Positions 15,578 through 23,543 of a DNA stretch of 64,000 nucleotides are shown one piece after another. The position numbers and the translations under genes were made by a program. The notes beneath the pieces were generated by a model that searched no databases, had not been told where the DNA came from, and saw only the letters and a program-made list of their open reading frames with translations. The DNA comes from Sphingobium sp. JS3065. Lineage in GTDB: Bacteria > Pseudomonadota > Alphaproteobacteria > Sphingomonadales > Sphingomonadaceae. The stretch is taken from positions 3,289,501 to 3,353,500 of the forward strand of contig NZ_CP102664.1 in assembly GCF_026427355.1 (NCBI RefSeq). The letters are read 5' to 3'. Every line of letters starts with the position of its first letter. The stretch's first letter is position 1.

Positions 15578-16195
15578 TCACATATGCGCGAAGATATCGA
15601 TCTCCGGCCATCCCGCCAGGTCCAGTTCGGCCCGGTGCGGCAGGAAATCGAAACAGGCCTGCGCCAGTTCCATCCGCCCCTCGCGCACCAGCCTTTTGTC
15701 CAGCTCCGCCTTCAACGCATGCAGGTACCGGACGTCGGACGCCGCATATTCCTTCTGCGGGTCCGACAGCACCGGCCCGCCCCAGTCGCTCGACTGCTGC
15801 ACCTTGGACAATTCCTGCCCCAGCAGTTCGCGCACCAGTTCCTTCAGCCCATGCCGGTCGGTATAGGTCCGCACCAGCCGCGAAGCGATCTTGGTGCAAT
15901 AGACCGGCGCGGCCACGATGCCCATATAATGGCGAATCGCCGCAATATCGAACCGCCCGAAATGATAGAGCTTCAACCGTTCCGGATCGGCCAGCACGGC
16001 GCGCAGGTTGGGCGCGGCATAATCGCTGCCGGGGTTGAAGCGCACCAGATGCTCGTCGCCCTTGCCGTCGCTGATCTGCACGACGCACAGGCGGTCGCGG
16101 GGCGTGATCAGCCCCATGGTTTCGGTGTCGACGGCGATCGGGCCGGGGGCAAGGACGCCCTGCGGCAGATCCTCTTCATGGAAATGGACGGTCAT
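15578..16195 (-). CDS. rnd: RNase D-like 3'-5' exonuclease, short form
   Basis: 205 residues containing only the DEDDy exonuclease domain: motif I AVDTETMGL, motif II HFGRFDIAAI, motif III YAASDVRYL. The HRDC domains of the long enzyme are missing, which is usual for the short alphaproteobacterial form. Likely role: tRNA or RNA 3' trimming. First gene of the operon with lptC and lptA. Confidence 0.88.
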   Translation of the reverse strand: MTVHFHEEDLPQGVLAPGPIAVDTETMGLITPRDRLCVVQISDGKGDEHLVRFNPGSDYAAPNLRAVLADPERLKLYHFGRFDIAAIRHYMGIVAAPVYCTKIASRLVRTYTDRHGLKELVRELLGQELSKVQQSSDWGGPVLSDPQKEYAASDVRYLHALKAELDKRLVREGRMELAQACFDFLPHRAELDLAGWPEIDIFAHM

Positions 16196-16440
16196 GATTC
16201 CCCTCTATGGCCAAAGCCGCCAGTTCGCAATCGCCGCTTGGCAATGGAGAACGAAAGGCGCTCAACCCCTCCCAAAGCCGCCATTTCGCGGCATTTGTCC
16301 GCCTTAAAAATCATTCGCGCTCCCCTGAAAAGCTGATATAGTGAGTCCCAAACCGCGTGCTTGCGGTGGATTCTGCATGTCATTCGCCCGACATGCTTGT
16401 CTGGTTTAGTCTGGGGCGAAGCGAAAGTGACCAACAGGGC

Positions 16441-17271
16441 ATGAGTTTTGATAGAGGTCGCCGCGGCGGGCGCGGCAAGGATAAGCGCGACGGTTTCGGC
16501 GACGAGGGTTTCTATGAAGGCGGTCGTGGCGGCTTCGGCGGCGATCGCGGTGGCTTCGGCGGTGGCGGTTTCGGCGGCGGTGATCGCTTCGGCGGCGGTG
16601 GTGGCGGCTTCGGCGGTGATCGCGGCGGCTTCGGCGGCGGTGGCGGCGGTGGCTTCCGCAGCGGCGGTGGCGGCGGCTTCGGCGGCGGCGGTGGTTTCGG
16701 CGGCGGCCGCGGTGGCGGCGGTGGCATGCCTGCCCAGGTCGTCGGTGAAGGCACTGGCGTGGTCAAGTTCTTCAACGGCCAGAAGGGTTTCGGCTTCATC
16801 GTCCGTGACGATGGCGCGGAAGACGTGTTCGTCCACATCAGCGCTGTCGAACAGGCTGGCCTGACCGGCCTGGCCGAGGGTCAGCAGCTTGGCTTCACGC
16901 TGGTCGATCGCGGCGGCAAGATTTCGGCGACCGATCTCAAGATCGAGGGCGAACCGCTCCCGGTCACGGATCGTCCCCGCGAACCGCGCGAACCCCGCGC
17001 AGGCGGCTTCGGCGCCCCGGGCGGCGACCGCGGCCCGCAGCGCCAGCTTACCGGCGAACGCGCCAGCGGCACGGTCAAGTTCTTCAATGCCATGAAGGGC
17101 TTCGGCTTCATCCAGCGCGACGACGGCCAGCCCGACGCATTCGTTCATATCAGCGCCGTAGAACGCGCCGGCATGAGCGCGCTGAATGAAGGTGATCGCC
17201 TCGACTTCGAACTGGAAGTCGACCGCCGCGGCAAATACGCGGCCGTCAACCTTCAGACGAAGGCCGACTAA
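16441..17271 (+). CDS. Double cold-shock-domain protein with Gly-rich N-terminal region
   Basis: 276 residues from ATG 16441 (AGGG upstream); a longer frame from 16357 is less likely. Residues 1-95 are a low-complexity Arg/Gly/Phe tract (repeated FGGG, GGFGG, DRGG). Two cold-shock domains follow, each with the RNP motifs (VKFFNGQKGFGFI and VFVHIS; VKFFNAMKGFGFI and AFVHIS), joined by a Pro/Arg/Gly linker. Single-stranded nucleic-acid binding is expected; the Gly-rich part resembles RGG/FG regions that promote condensation. The upstream 245-base region has no gene. A strong terminator follows at 17310. Confidence 0.9.
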   Translation: MSFDRGRRGGRGKDKRDGFGDEGFYEGGRGGFGGDRGGFGGGGFGGGDRFGGGGGGFGGDRGGFGGGGGGGFRSGGGGGFGGGGGFGGGRGGGGGMPAQVVGEGTGVVKFFNGQKGFGFIVRDDGAEDVFVHISAVEQAGLTGLAEGQQLGFTLVDRGGKISATDLKIEGEPLPVTDRPREPREPRAGGFGAPGGDRGPQRQLTGERASGTVKFFNAMKGFGFIQRDDGQPDAFVHISAVERAGMSALNEGDRLDFELEVDRRGKYAAVNLQTKAD

Positions 17272-17309
17272 AAAAGCAGACCTGCCCGCTTTAGGGAGAG
17301 GATAGAAGG

Positions 17310-17337
17310 GGTCGCCTGCCCGGCGGCCCCTTTTTGT
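17310..17337 (+). terminator. Intrinsic terminator of the cold-shock gene
   Basis: 9-bp GC stem (17310-17318 with 17324-17332) followed by TTTTT. Confidence 0.85.
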
Positions 17338-17393
17338 TGGGACGGCGGGTGTCCGCCGTTCCTCCGCGCCAGACCCGGACTGGTCGAGCCGGC

Positions 17394-18293
17394 TTATTGA
17401 TCCGCTGGCCAGGGCAGCGAGTGGTACAGATCGCGCACCTTTGCGAAGCGTTCTTCAAACAGCGGAAGTTCCGCGAGTTCGAGCCGAAGGGTTGCCCAGT
17501 CGCGTTGGGCGCGGGCGGCTATCTCCGGGTCATCGATCGAATGCCGGTTCGGTTCGATACCCCGCGTTCGACACTTTTCGACCAGCGTGGCAAGCATTGT
17601 TTGACGAACGCCGTCGTCAACCGGGTTGTTGTCCAGTAGAAATGCGATGTCGTAGACGTCCTGGCGCCTGGCGCGATTGCGGATCGGCTGTTGAAGGAGC
17701 GCGCGCAGCTTTTCGGCGATCAGTTCTTCGAGCGTAAAGGCTTGAACCCCGACATCGGCATTGCTCAGATTAAGCTCCTGAAACGCATAGACCTGATCGC
17801 GAAAGCTGATCTCGACCAAGAGGATGCGGCCCGCTCGCCCTTCTGCCAGGGCGGCTTCCTGTTTCGAGCCGCGCTCGGCTGATCCGATCCGCAATTCGAG
17901 CGCGGGAAATTCGGCGCCCTCGAACAGCGCGGGCCTGGGACGCCGCTTCACGCCCTGTACCCGGCATACAAGGTCGAGATAACCCAGCCTTATGGCCGCG
18001 ATCGGCAGCTTCGCGTCGAGTTCCTCGCGGAGCAACCCGTCGAAACCGTCAGGCTGCACCGTCGCCGAAAAGTCCACATCGCCGGTGACCCGTCGCGACC
18101 CGAAGGCGAGCGCCATCAATGCGCCTCCTTTAAGAACCAGGCTTTGATGGAGGGACGGAGACAGGCCTATCGCGGCCAGTACGATCTCGGTAACCTGGCG
18201 ATCGCGGAACAGTTGCGGATCGGCGCGGGCGCTTTCGACCCATGCGCGAATATCGACATCCACGGTTTCGACAGGCGTATCAGAATCAGGCAT
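17394..18293 (-). CDS. AbiEii-type nucleotidyltransferase toxin
   Basis: 299 residues of the AbiEii/AbiGii nucleotidyltransferase family, the toxin of type IV toxin-antitoxin and abortive-infection systems; family members inactivate tRNA by nucleotide addition. Visible motifs: LKGGALMALAFGSRRVTGDVDFS region (GS and DxD of the NTase fold, about 54-77) and the conserved [10 protein letters not shown]...RRQDVYDIAFLL segment (about 187-220). Its start overlaps the end of the antitoxin-like gene by 8 bases, as in other abiE operons. Local base composition is lower in GC than flanking genes, suggesting acquisition. Confidence 0.85.
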   Translation of the reverse strand: MPDSDTPVETVDVDIRAWVESARADPQLFRDRQVTEIVLAAIGLSPSLHQSLVLKGGALMALAFGSRRVTGDVDFSATVQPDGFDGLLREELDAKLPIAAIRLGYLDLVCRVQGVKRRPRPALFEGAEFPALELRIGSAERGSKQEAALAEGRAGRILLVEISFRDQVYAFQELNLSNADVGVQAFTLEELIAEKLRALLQQPIRNRARRQDVYDIAFLLDNNPVDDGVRQTMLATLVEKCRTRGIEPNRHSIDDPEIAARAQRDWATLRLELAELPLFEERFAKVRDLYHSLPWPADQ

Positions 18294-19191
18294 TGATCGC
18301 GATCATCCACTTTGCAGAAAAGACTTGGCCATATGGCGCTTGGGGATCGAGCTTACGGGAACCGCCCCGCTGCGCACAGGCGGCCCATCCGCCGATGCGT
18401 GGATCCGAAAGGCCTAGCATTTCTTCCAATATATAACCGGCGCGCACTTTCACTATCGGGTTATCGGTGGTGTTGACCGCAACGATGATATCCTCCAGCC
18501 AGTCTTCAGCGTGGCGATCGTAACAATCGAGAATATGCCGGATACCGCCGCACAGCGCTGGCTGATCCAGCATATCGACGAAAACCCGGCCGATCTTGGC
18601 AATCCGGCTGACGCTGCCGGCAATAGGTGTCGGATCGGCCGGATGCTTCGTTTCGTGAACGATGACATGGCGGCGCCGGACATGCTCGCGAATACCGATG
18701 CGGCTGAGCTGCGGCTGAAGGGAAGGCATTGGCTCGTCCTTATAATCCTCCGCCATCCGGATATTGCGCAGCTGTGTCCAAAGCGTGCGCGATGGGGTCG
18801 TCATATGCAATGCTTCGGGGGAACGGTCGGTAATGCCATATCGCTGCATTGCCGACAGATGCGAGATATAGGCAAATGGATCGACCAGGCATATCGCCTC
18901 TTCGGCGGTGGGCGCGTCCGCAGCCTGAACGACGCGCCAGACACCGGCCTTGAAGTCTTCGTCAGGTACGAGAATGCGCCGCTTGACGAGCGTACGGATC
19001 ATCGCTCGAAGTTGAGAGTGTCCCCAATAGGCCGGAAGGCGGAGTATTTTCTCTCCCTCATATTGACCGGTGGCCAAGAGAGGTTTGACATGCTGGTTCA
19101 GGCTATATTCGGTGACGAGCGGTGCGTTGGCCTGCTCCAGCCTTTTCACGATCGCCTGACTAAGGTAAAGTGACACAGTATTGAACTCCAT
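18286..19191 (-). CDS. AbiEi-like antitoxin and autorepressor
   Basis: 301 residues from ATG 19191, chosen because AGGA lies just upstream and because the longer frame would translate operator DNA. The N-terminal part has a winged-helix pattern (LVTEYSLNQHVKPLL, ...AMIRTLVKRRIL), as in AbiEi proteins that bind inverted repeats at their own promoter. The C-terminal part should neutralise the toxin. The gene precedes and overlaps the toxin gene. The start codon and first five codons lie inside a 22-bp palindrome. Confidence 0.75.
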   Translation of the reverse strand: MEFNTVSLYLSQAIVKRLEQANAPLVTEYSLNQHVKPLLATGQYEGEKILRLPAYWGHSQLRAMIRTLVKRRILVPDEDFKAGVWRVVQAADAPTAEEAICLVDPFAYISHLSAMQRYGITDRSPEALHMTTPSRTLWTQLRNIRMAEDYKDEPMPSLQPQLSRIGIREHVRRRHVIVHETKHPADPTPIAGSVSRIAKIGRVFVDMLDQPALCGGIRHILDCYDRHAEDWLEDIIVAVNTTDNPIVKVRAGYILEEMLGLSDPRIGGWAACAQRGGSRKLDPQAPYGQVFSAKWMIAINA

Positions 19192-19222
19192 ACGTCCTAA
19201 GGACGTATGGAGTTCAATACTG
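19176..19222. promoter_or_regulatory. 22-bp perfect palindrome 1 at the abiE start
   Basis: Arms 19176-19197 and 19201-19222 around a TAA centre; the central part is TACGTCC-TAA-GGACGTA. It covers the antitoxin start codon and its ribosome site and overlaps the likely -10 box. Probable AbiEi operator. Confidence 0.75.
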
Positions 19223-19232
19223 GTTTTGTCAA
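19204..19232 (-). promoter_or_regulatory. Likely abiE promoter
   Basis: On the - strand, a perfect TTGACA (19232-19227) is followed at 17 bases by the weak CATACG (19209-19204), inside palindrome 1. Transcription would start a few bases before the ATG. Confidence 0.4.
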
Positions 19233-19279
19233 GTAGGCGTGCCTGATCCGGTCTTAAAACGTACAGGGATTGCGATACA

Positions 19280-19322
19280 GCCTCATATGCTTTACGTCCT
19301 AAGGACGTAAAGCATATGAGGC
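19280..19322. promoter_or_regulatory. 20-bp perfect palindrome 2 upstream of abiE
   Basis: Arms 19280-19299 and 19303-19322 around TAA, with the same 17-base core as palindrome 1 but different outer arms. The centres are 102 bases apart. Confidence 0.75.
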
Positions 19323-19489
19323 ATGTTACAGCTATATATATATGCCTTAAACATCCCACGGCAAACGCTCATCAGCGCCCTTGCTTTGAAATGAGCACCC
19401 GGGACGGCGGTTAACGGGTTTCAAGCGGCCTTGCAGACCGACCGCCGCTTACGGCCTGAAGTCTGTCCTGATCCGGTCGAAGCTCAACA

Positions 19490-19511
19490 TGTTCCTGCCT
19501 TCGCAGGAACA
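19490..19511. repeat. REP-like hairpin TGTTCCTGC/GCAGGAACA
   Basis: 9-bp stem with a 4-base CTTC loop. The same palindrome, extended by two pairs and in the other orientation, occurs at 48983-49008, so it is a dispersed extragenic element. Confidence 0.6.
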
Positions 19512-19547
19512 CTCCGCAGCTTAAACAGGATAAGCCATCAATCCCCC

Positions 19548-20951
19548 CTAAACCCGCCGAAACGGAAACGGCGCCACCGTCCGCTCATAGCCATGCAAAT
19601 CCAGCGCCCGCGTCACGGGCGGCAGGGCGCGGTCCGGACACCCCCGCCGCTCGCACAAATGACAGGTCGGCCCCACCTCCGTAGCCGCGCCCTTCTCGAA
19701 ATCGATCCCGTCGGCATGCACGATCCGCGCCCCATGCTTCGCCTCGCAGCCGAGCGCGATCACGGACCGCCCCCGCGCACCGCCCTCACTCGGCAACCCC
19801 ACGGTCAGGCTGACGAAGCGCCGCCCGTCCATCGTCTCGATCAGTTGCGGATGCACGACATCCGGCTCCTGCCGCTCATGCGCGTCCCAGCGCGGACAGG
19901 TGCCCCCCAGCCGCGCAAAGGGCCACGCCTCCCCGTCGAACCGCTTGGAGACGATGCCCGCCCGGTCCACCTTCGCCATGAAGAAGGGCACGCCCCGCGC
20001 CCCCGTCCGCCCCAGGCTGGTGAGGCGATGCGCAAGCTGCTCCATCGACACCCCGAACCGCGCCCGCAACAGCGGCAGGTCGTGCCGGCTCTGCTCCGCC
20101 GCCCTGGCGAACCGGTCATAGGGCATGATCAGCGCCGCCGCCGCATAGTTGGTGAGCGCGATACCCGCCAGGCGGCGGCTGTCCTCGTCCGGCGGCCCCG
20201 CCCGCGCCACCTGCGCGGCGATGGCGTCCGCCAGTTCCTGCGCGCAAAGCTGGTACGCGACCGCGAACAACCGCCCGGATGAAGCCAGCCGTTCGCTCAG
20301 CAACAGCCGCCGCCGGTGCATGTCATAATGGCGCAGCGTGCCCGCCAGCACATCCTCCCGCACGAACTGCACGGCCATGCCATGCCGCGCCTTCAGCCGC
20401 GCCCTGATGTCCGCCTGCAAAGCGGAAGGATCGTCCCCCATCTCCCCCGCCAGCACCTCCGCCGCCGCGTCCAGCTCCGCGAAATGATTGCCCGCCCGCG
20501 CAATTGTCTCGCGCAGCCAGTCGATCGGCGCATGCAGTGGCGCCGCGCTCCCCGGACCAGCCGCGACCTGCTCCGGCAAGCGCCGCAAATCGCTGAGCGC
20601 CCGATAGAATCGCCCTATCGCTTCGCTGACCCCCGGATAATTTTCCGCGACCTCCAGCACCTCGTCGCGGGCGACCCCGATGTCGCGCACCAGCGCGTCG
20701 GACAATATCTCCCCCAGCGCGCTCGCCGCGCCCTCCTGCGTGCTGGCGACGAAATCGCGAATGTCGATGTCATAGACATTGGCCAGCCGCAGCAGCATCT
20801 GCGCCGTCAAGGGCCGCTGGTTGCGCTCCAGATGGTTGAGGTAACTGGGCGAAACCCCCAATTCCTCCGCCATCCGCGTCTGGTTCAGCCCCAACTCCCG
20901 CCGCAAAACCCGCAGCTTCGGCCCCAGATAAAGTTTCCGATCATCCGCCAT
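19548..20951 (-). CDS. ScfR/RamB-like regulator (Xre + ImmA/IrrE-like + DUF2083)
   Basis: 467 residues. An N-terminal helix-turn-helix (about 12-65; LNQTRMAEELGVSPSYLNHLE) is followed by a long helical region with the fold of the ImmA/IrrE-DUF2083 family but no HExxH. A C-terminal cysteine cluster (CHLCERRGC, about residues 428-436) may hold a metal or Fe-S centre. Family members sense short-chain acyl-CoA and control propionate/glyoxylate metabolism. No such enzymes are adjacent here. A 10-bp inverted repeat lies exactly at its start codon, suggesting autoregulation. Confidence 0.85.
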   Translation of the reverse strand: MADDRKLYLGPKLRVLRRELGLNQTRMAEELGVSPSYLNHLERNQRPLTAQMLLRLANVYDIDIRDFVASTQEGAASALGEILSDALVRDIGVARDEVLEVAENYPGVSEAIGRFYRALSDLRRLPEQVAAGPGSAAPLHAPIDWLRETIARAGNHFAELDAAAEVLAGEMGDDPSALQADIRARLKARHGMAVQFVREDVLAGTLRHYDMHRRRLLLSERLASSGRLFAVAYQLCAQELADAIAAQVARAGPPDEDSRRLAGIALTNYAAAALIMPYDRFARAAEQSRHDLPLLRARFGVSMEQLAHRLTSLGRTGARGVPFFMAKVDRAGIVSKRFDGEAWPFARLGGTCPRWDAHERQEPDVVHPQLIETMDGRRFVSLTVGLPSEGGARGRSVIALGCEAKHGARIVHADGIDFEKGAATEVGPTCHLCERRGCPDRALPPVTRALDLHGYERTVAPFPFRRV

Positions 20952-20981
20952 ACTGTCACTATGTCAAAAAATGACAGTATG
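20949..20981. promoter_or_regulatory. Operator-like inverted repeat CATACTGTCA-N13-TGACAGTATG
   Basis: Perfect 10-bp arms (20949-20958 and 20972-20981). The left arm contains the start codon of the regulator gene and the site faces the small + strand gene at 21075, so one site could control both. Confidence 0.6.
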
Positions 20982-21074
20982 AACAAGTCACCCCATGACA
21001 CCGCCCCACTAATCGCCCTTACCCCGCGACTTCATTCATGGTCTTTGGTGTCATCTCAACGGAAAGGAAGACCA

Positions 21075-21242
21075 ATGGAAACGACCGAAACCCGCGAACC
21101 CGCCCGTTCCCGCGCGGTTTTCTCCCAGGAGGATTTCGGCCTGATCCGAACTGCCATCGCCCATTATCTGCGCGAAGTTCAGGACAAGCCGGAATCTGTC
21201 AAATACGCCAATCTCTACCACCGCCTCGGCCGGGTGAGCTGA
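21075..21242 (+). CDS. 55-residue conserved-looking small protein
   Basis: ATG 21075 with GGAAAGGAAG upstream. The product is acidic/basic mixed, with EDFGLIRTAIAHYLREV and a terminal YANLYHRLGRVS. I do not recognise it. It is divergent from the ScfR-like regulator across a shared operator-like repeat, suggesting it is regulated by it. Confidence 0.6.
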   Translation: METTETREPARSRAVFSQEDFGLIRTAIAHYLREVQDKPESVKYANLYHRLGRVS

Positions 21243-21303
21243 ACATTTCCAAGGGGTCAGGAGAGGAAGGGCGCGGCGGGCAACCGACCGCGCCCTCATC
21301 GCA

Positions 21304-22305
21304 TCAGAAGAACCGCGTCAGCCAGTAGAAGGCAGCGCCAATCATCGCGGCGGCAGGCAGGGTCACGACCCAGGCGACGATGATGCTGGATGCCACGTTC
21401 CACCGCACCGCCGACAAGCGCCGCGAAGCCCCGACGCCCACGATCGCGCCGGTGATGGTGTGGGTGGTCGACACCGGCACGCCCAGATGCGTCGCCATGA
21501 ACAAAGTCAGCGCCCCCCCGGTCTCCGCGCAAAAACCCTGCGCCGGTGACAGCCGCGTGATCTTCGACCCCATGGTATGGACGATCTTCCATCCGCCCAG
21601 CAACGTCCCCAGACCCATCGCCGCCTGGCAACTCAGCACCACCCAGAAGGGCACATGGAAACCGCCGGTCAGCATGCCCTGCGAATAGAGCAGCACGGCA
21701 ATGATCCCCATGGTCTTCTGCGCATCATTGCCGCCATGGCCCAGCGAATAGAGCGACGCCGAGACGAGCTGCAACTTGCGAAACACCCGGTCCGCGCCCT
21801 GCGGCGTGAAGCGGCGGAATATCCAGCTTATGATCAGCACCAGCAGCAACGCCAGCATCAACCCGATGGCGGGCGACAGCACGATGGCGGCGCTGGTCTT
21901 GAACACCCCGCTCCACACCACGGCGGAAAGCCCCGCCTTGGCCGTTCCCGCGCCCAGCAACCCGCCGATCAGCGCATGGCTGCTGGAGGAGGGGATGCCC
22001 AGCCCCCAGGTGATCAGGTTCCACGCAATCGCCCCCATCAGCGCGCCGAAGATCACCGCCGGATCGATGATGCTGGCGTCGACAATGCCCTTACCGACCG
22101 TCTCCGCCACATGCAGGCCGAAGAAGAGGAAGGCGATGAAGTTGAAGAACGCCGCCCAGGCGACCGCATATTGCGGCTTCAACACCCGCGTCGACACGAT
22201 GGTCGCGATGGAGTTGGCGGCGTCGTGCAGCCCGTTCAGAAAATCGAACAACAGCGCGACGCCGATCAGCGCGACCAGCAGCGGTAAGGCGATATGGGCT
22301 TCCAT
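21304..22305 (-). CDS. pit: Low-affinity inorganic phosphate transporter
   Basis: 333-residue PiT-family permease (phosphate or metal-phosphate symport, inner membrane) with the duplicated family signatures: FDFLNGLHDAANSIAT near the N terminus and GHGGNDAQKTMG near the middle, plus GVPVSTTHTITGAIVG. About ten membrane helices. It lies 17 bases downstream of the Nudix/PhoU-like gene, so the two are cotranscribed, and the DUF47 partner probably regulates Pit. Confidence 0.92.
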   Translation of the reverse strand: MEAHIALPLLVALIGVALLFDFLNGLHDAANSIATIVSTRVLKPQYAVAWAAFFNFIAFLFFGLHVAETVGKGIVDASIIDPAVIFGALMGAIAWNLITWGLGIPSSSSHALIGGLLGAGTAKAGLSAVVWSGVFKTSAAIVLSPAIGLMLALLLVLIISWIFRRFTPQGADRVFRKLQLVSASLYSLGHGGNDAQKTMGIIAVLLYSQGMLTGGFHVPFWVVLSCQAAMGLGTLLGGWKIVHTMGSKITRLSPAQGFCAETGGALTLFMATHLGVPVSTTHTITGAIVGVGASRRLSAVRWNVASSIIVAWVVTLPAAAMIGAAFYWLTRFF

Positions 22306-22322
22306 CTGTCTGCTCTGGCGCG

Positions 22323-23438
22323 TCAGGCGTGGTCGATGACCAGGCCGGAAATCTCGTTGGCGACATCCTCGAACCGGTCAGTCACCTTTTCCAGATGGCT
22401 GTAGATTTCGTTCCCGACGACAAAGTCCATCGGATTGCCCTGCCGCGCCTGGGCGTAGAGCGCCTTCAGGCCCGCTTCATGCAGGATGTCGGCATGGCCC
22501 TCCAGCTTCACCAGCCGCTCGGTCAGGTCATGCAGCCGCGCCGAATTCAGGTTCAGCGAACGCAACAGCGGCATCGCCTCCGCCGTGATTCGCGCGCATT
22601 CGACGATCAGGGCGCTCATATCCTGCATCTGGGAAGGAAATTCCTTCACCTCGAACAGGGCGATCGCTTTCGCCGTCTGGTTCATCTGATCGATGGCGTC
22701 GTCCATCACGCCGATCAGGCCGGTGATGGCGCTGCGGTCGAAGGGAGTGACAAAGATGCGGCGGACGTCCTGCAGCACGTCGCGGATGATGTCGTCCGCC
22801 TCATGTTCGCGGTCCGAGATTTCCTTGATATGGGCATCGATGTCCGGCCCGCCCTTCAGCAGCTTGGCGAGAGCATCGGCGCCGGCGACCAAAGTCACGG
22901 CATGATCCTCAAACTGCTCGAAAAAGCGGCCCTGCTTGGGCATCAGCGCGTGAAACCAGCGCAGCATTCCAGTCCTTTCGGTTTGCCATTCCCTGACCCG
23001 CAGCAACGTCCGCACGAACAGGCCCGGATCTTTGGGCGGTTCGCGGAAGGCGGCGATGATGGATTGCAGATCGGGTTCGTCGACGGCCTTTGCAGCTTCG
23101 GCCACGGGAAACCAACGCAGTTCCCGCTGCCCTTGTTCGGGCCATTGCGGCAACTGGCCGGTCACTGCAAGCGGGAAAACCTCTACCGTGGCTTCCTTGG
23201 TGTCGCCCCGCCGCCGTTTCTTGTCATAGCGGTAGCGGCCAAGTGGCGCCGGGCAGGCGATGCCGTGAATGCCCGCTTCTTCAAAGGCTTCCAGTTCGGC
23301 GGCGCGGTGCCCTGCCATGCCCTTGATGCGATTGCCCTTGGGGATCACCCAGCGCCGCGTATCCCGCGAAGTGATCAGCAGGATGCGCATCGACCCGTCC
23401 GGATCGGTCGCATAGGGAAGGGCGGCGATCTGACGCAT
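22323..23438 (-). CDS. Nudix hydrolase fused to a PhoU-like DUF47 domain
   Basis: One frame of 371 residues. Residues 1-145 are a Nudix domain of the diphosphoinositol/dinucleotide type (RRWVIPKGN, ELEAFEEAGI). Residues 158-371 are a complete DUF47/PhoU-like protein (FFEQFEDHAVTLVAG, DREHEADDIIRDVLQ) as normally encoded separately next to Pit. The ATG of the second part (22967) has its own ribosome site (AAAGGA, 5-base gap), so a free DUF47 protein of 214 residues may also be made. No stop separates the two domains. A joint role in phosphate or polyphosphate sensing is inferred from the Pit neighbour. Confidence 0.85.
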   Translation of the reverse strand: MRQIAALPYATDPDGSMRILLITSRDTRRWVIPKGNRIKGMAGHRAAELEAFEEAGIHGIACPAPLGRYRYDKKRRRGDTKEATVEVFPLAVTGQLPQWPEQGQRELRWFPVAEAAKAVDEPDLQSIIAAFREPPKDPGLFVRTLLRVREWQTERTGMLRWFHALMPKQGRFFEQFEDHAVTLVAGADALAKLLKGGPDIDAHIKEISDREHEADDIIRDVLQDVRRIFVTPFDRSAITGLIGVMDDAIDQMNQTAKAIALFEVKEFPSQMQDMSALIVECARITAEAMPLLRSLNLNSARLHDLTERLVKLEGHADILHEAGLKALYAQARQGNPMDFVVGNEIYSHLEKVTDRFEDVANEISGLVIDHA

Positions 23439-23543
23439 CAGCCGCCTTCATACGCCGAAAGGCGTGCATGACTTATGAATGGCCACCCCTGAATCACCGG
23501 CGCCTTGTAACAAAATCGTCACATTGCGCAATCGATCCGCTCG

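Noticed and set aside
16512-16838. Pro-rich - strand frame opposite the Gly-rich tract
   Set aside because: Direct consequence of the repeated GGC/GGT codons on the coding strand.
23505-23522. TTGTAAC-AAAA-TCGTCAC, a Pho-box-like direct repeat near the phosphate genes
   Set aside because: Only a partial match to the PhoB consensus and its orientation does not suit the - strand phosphate genes.
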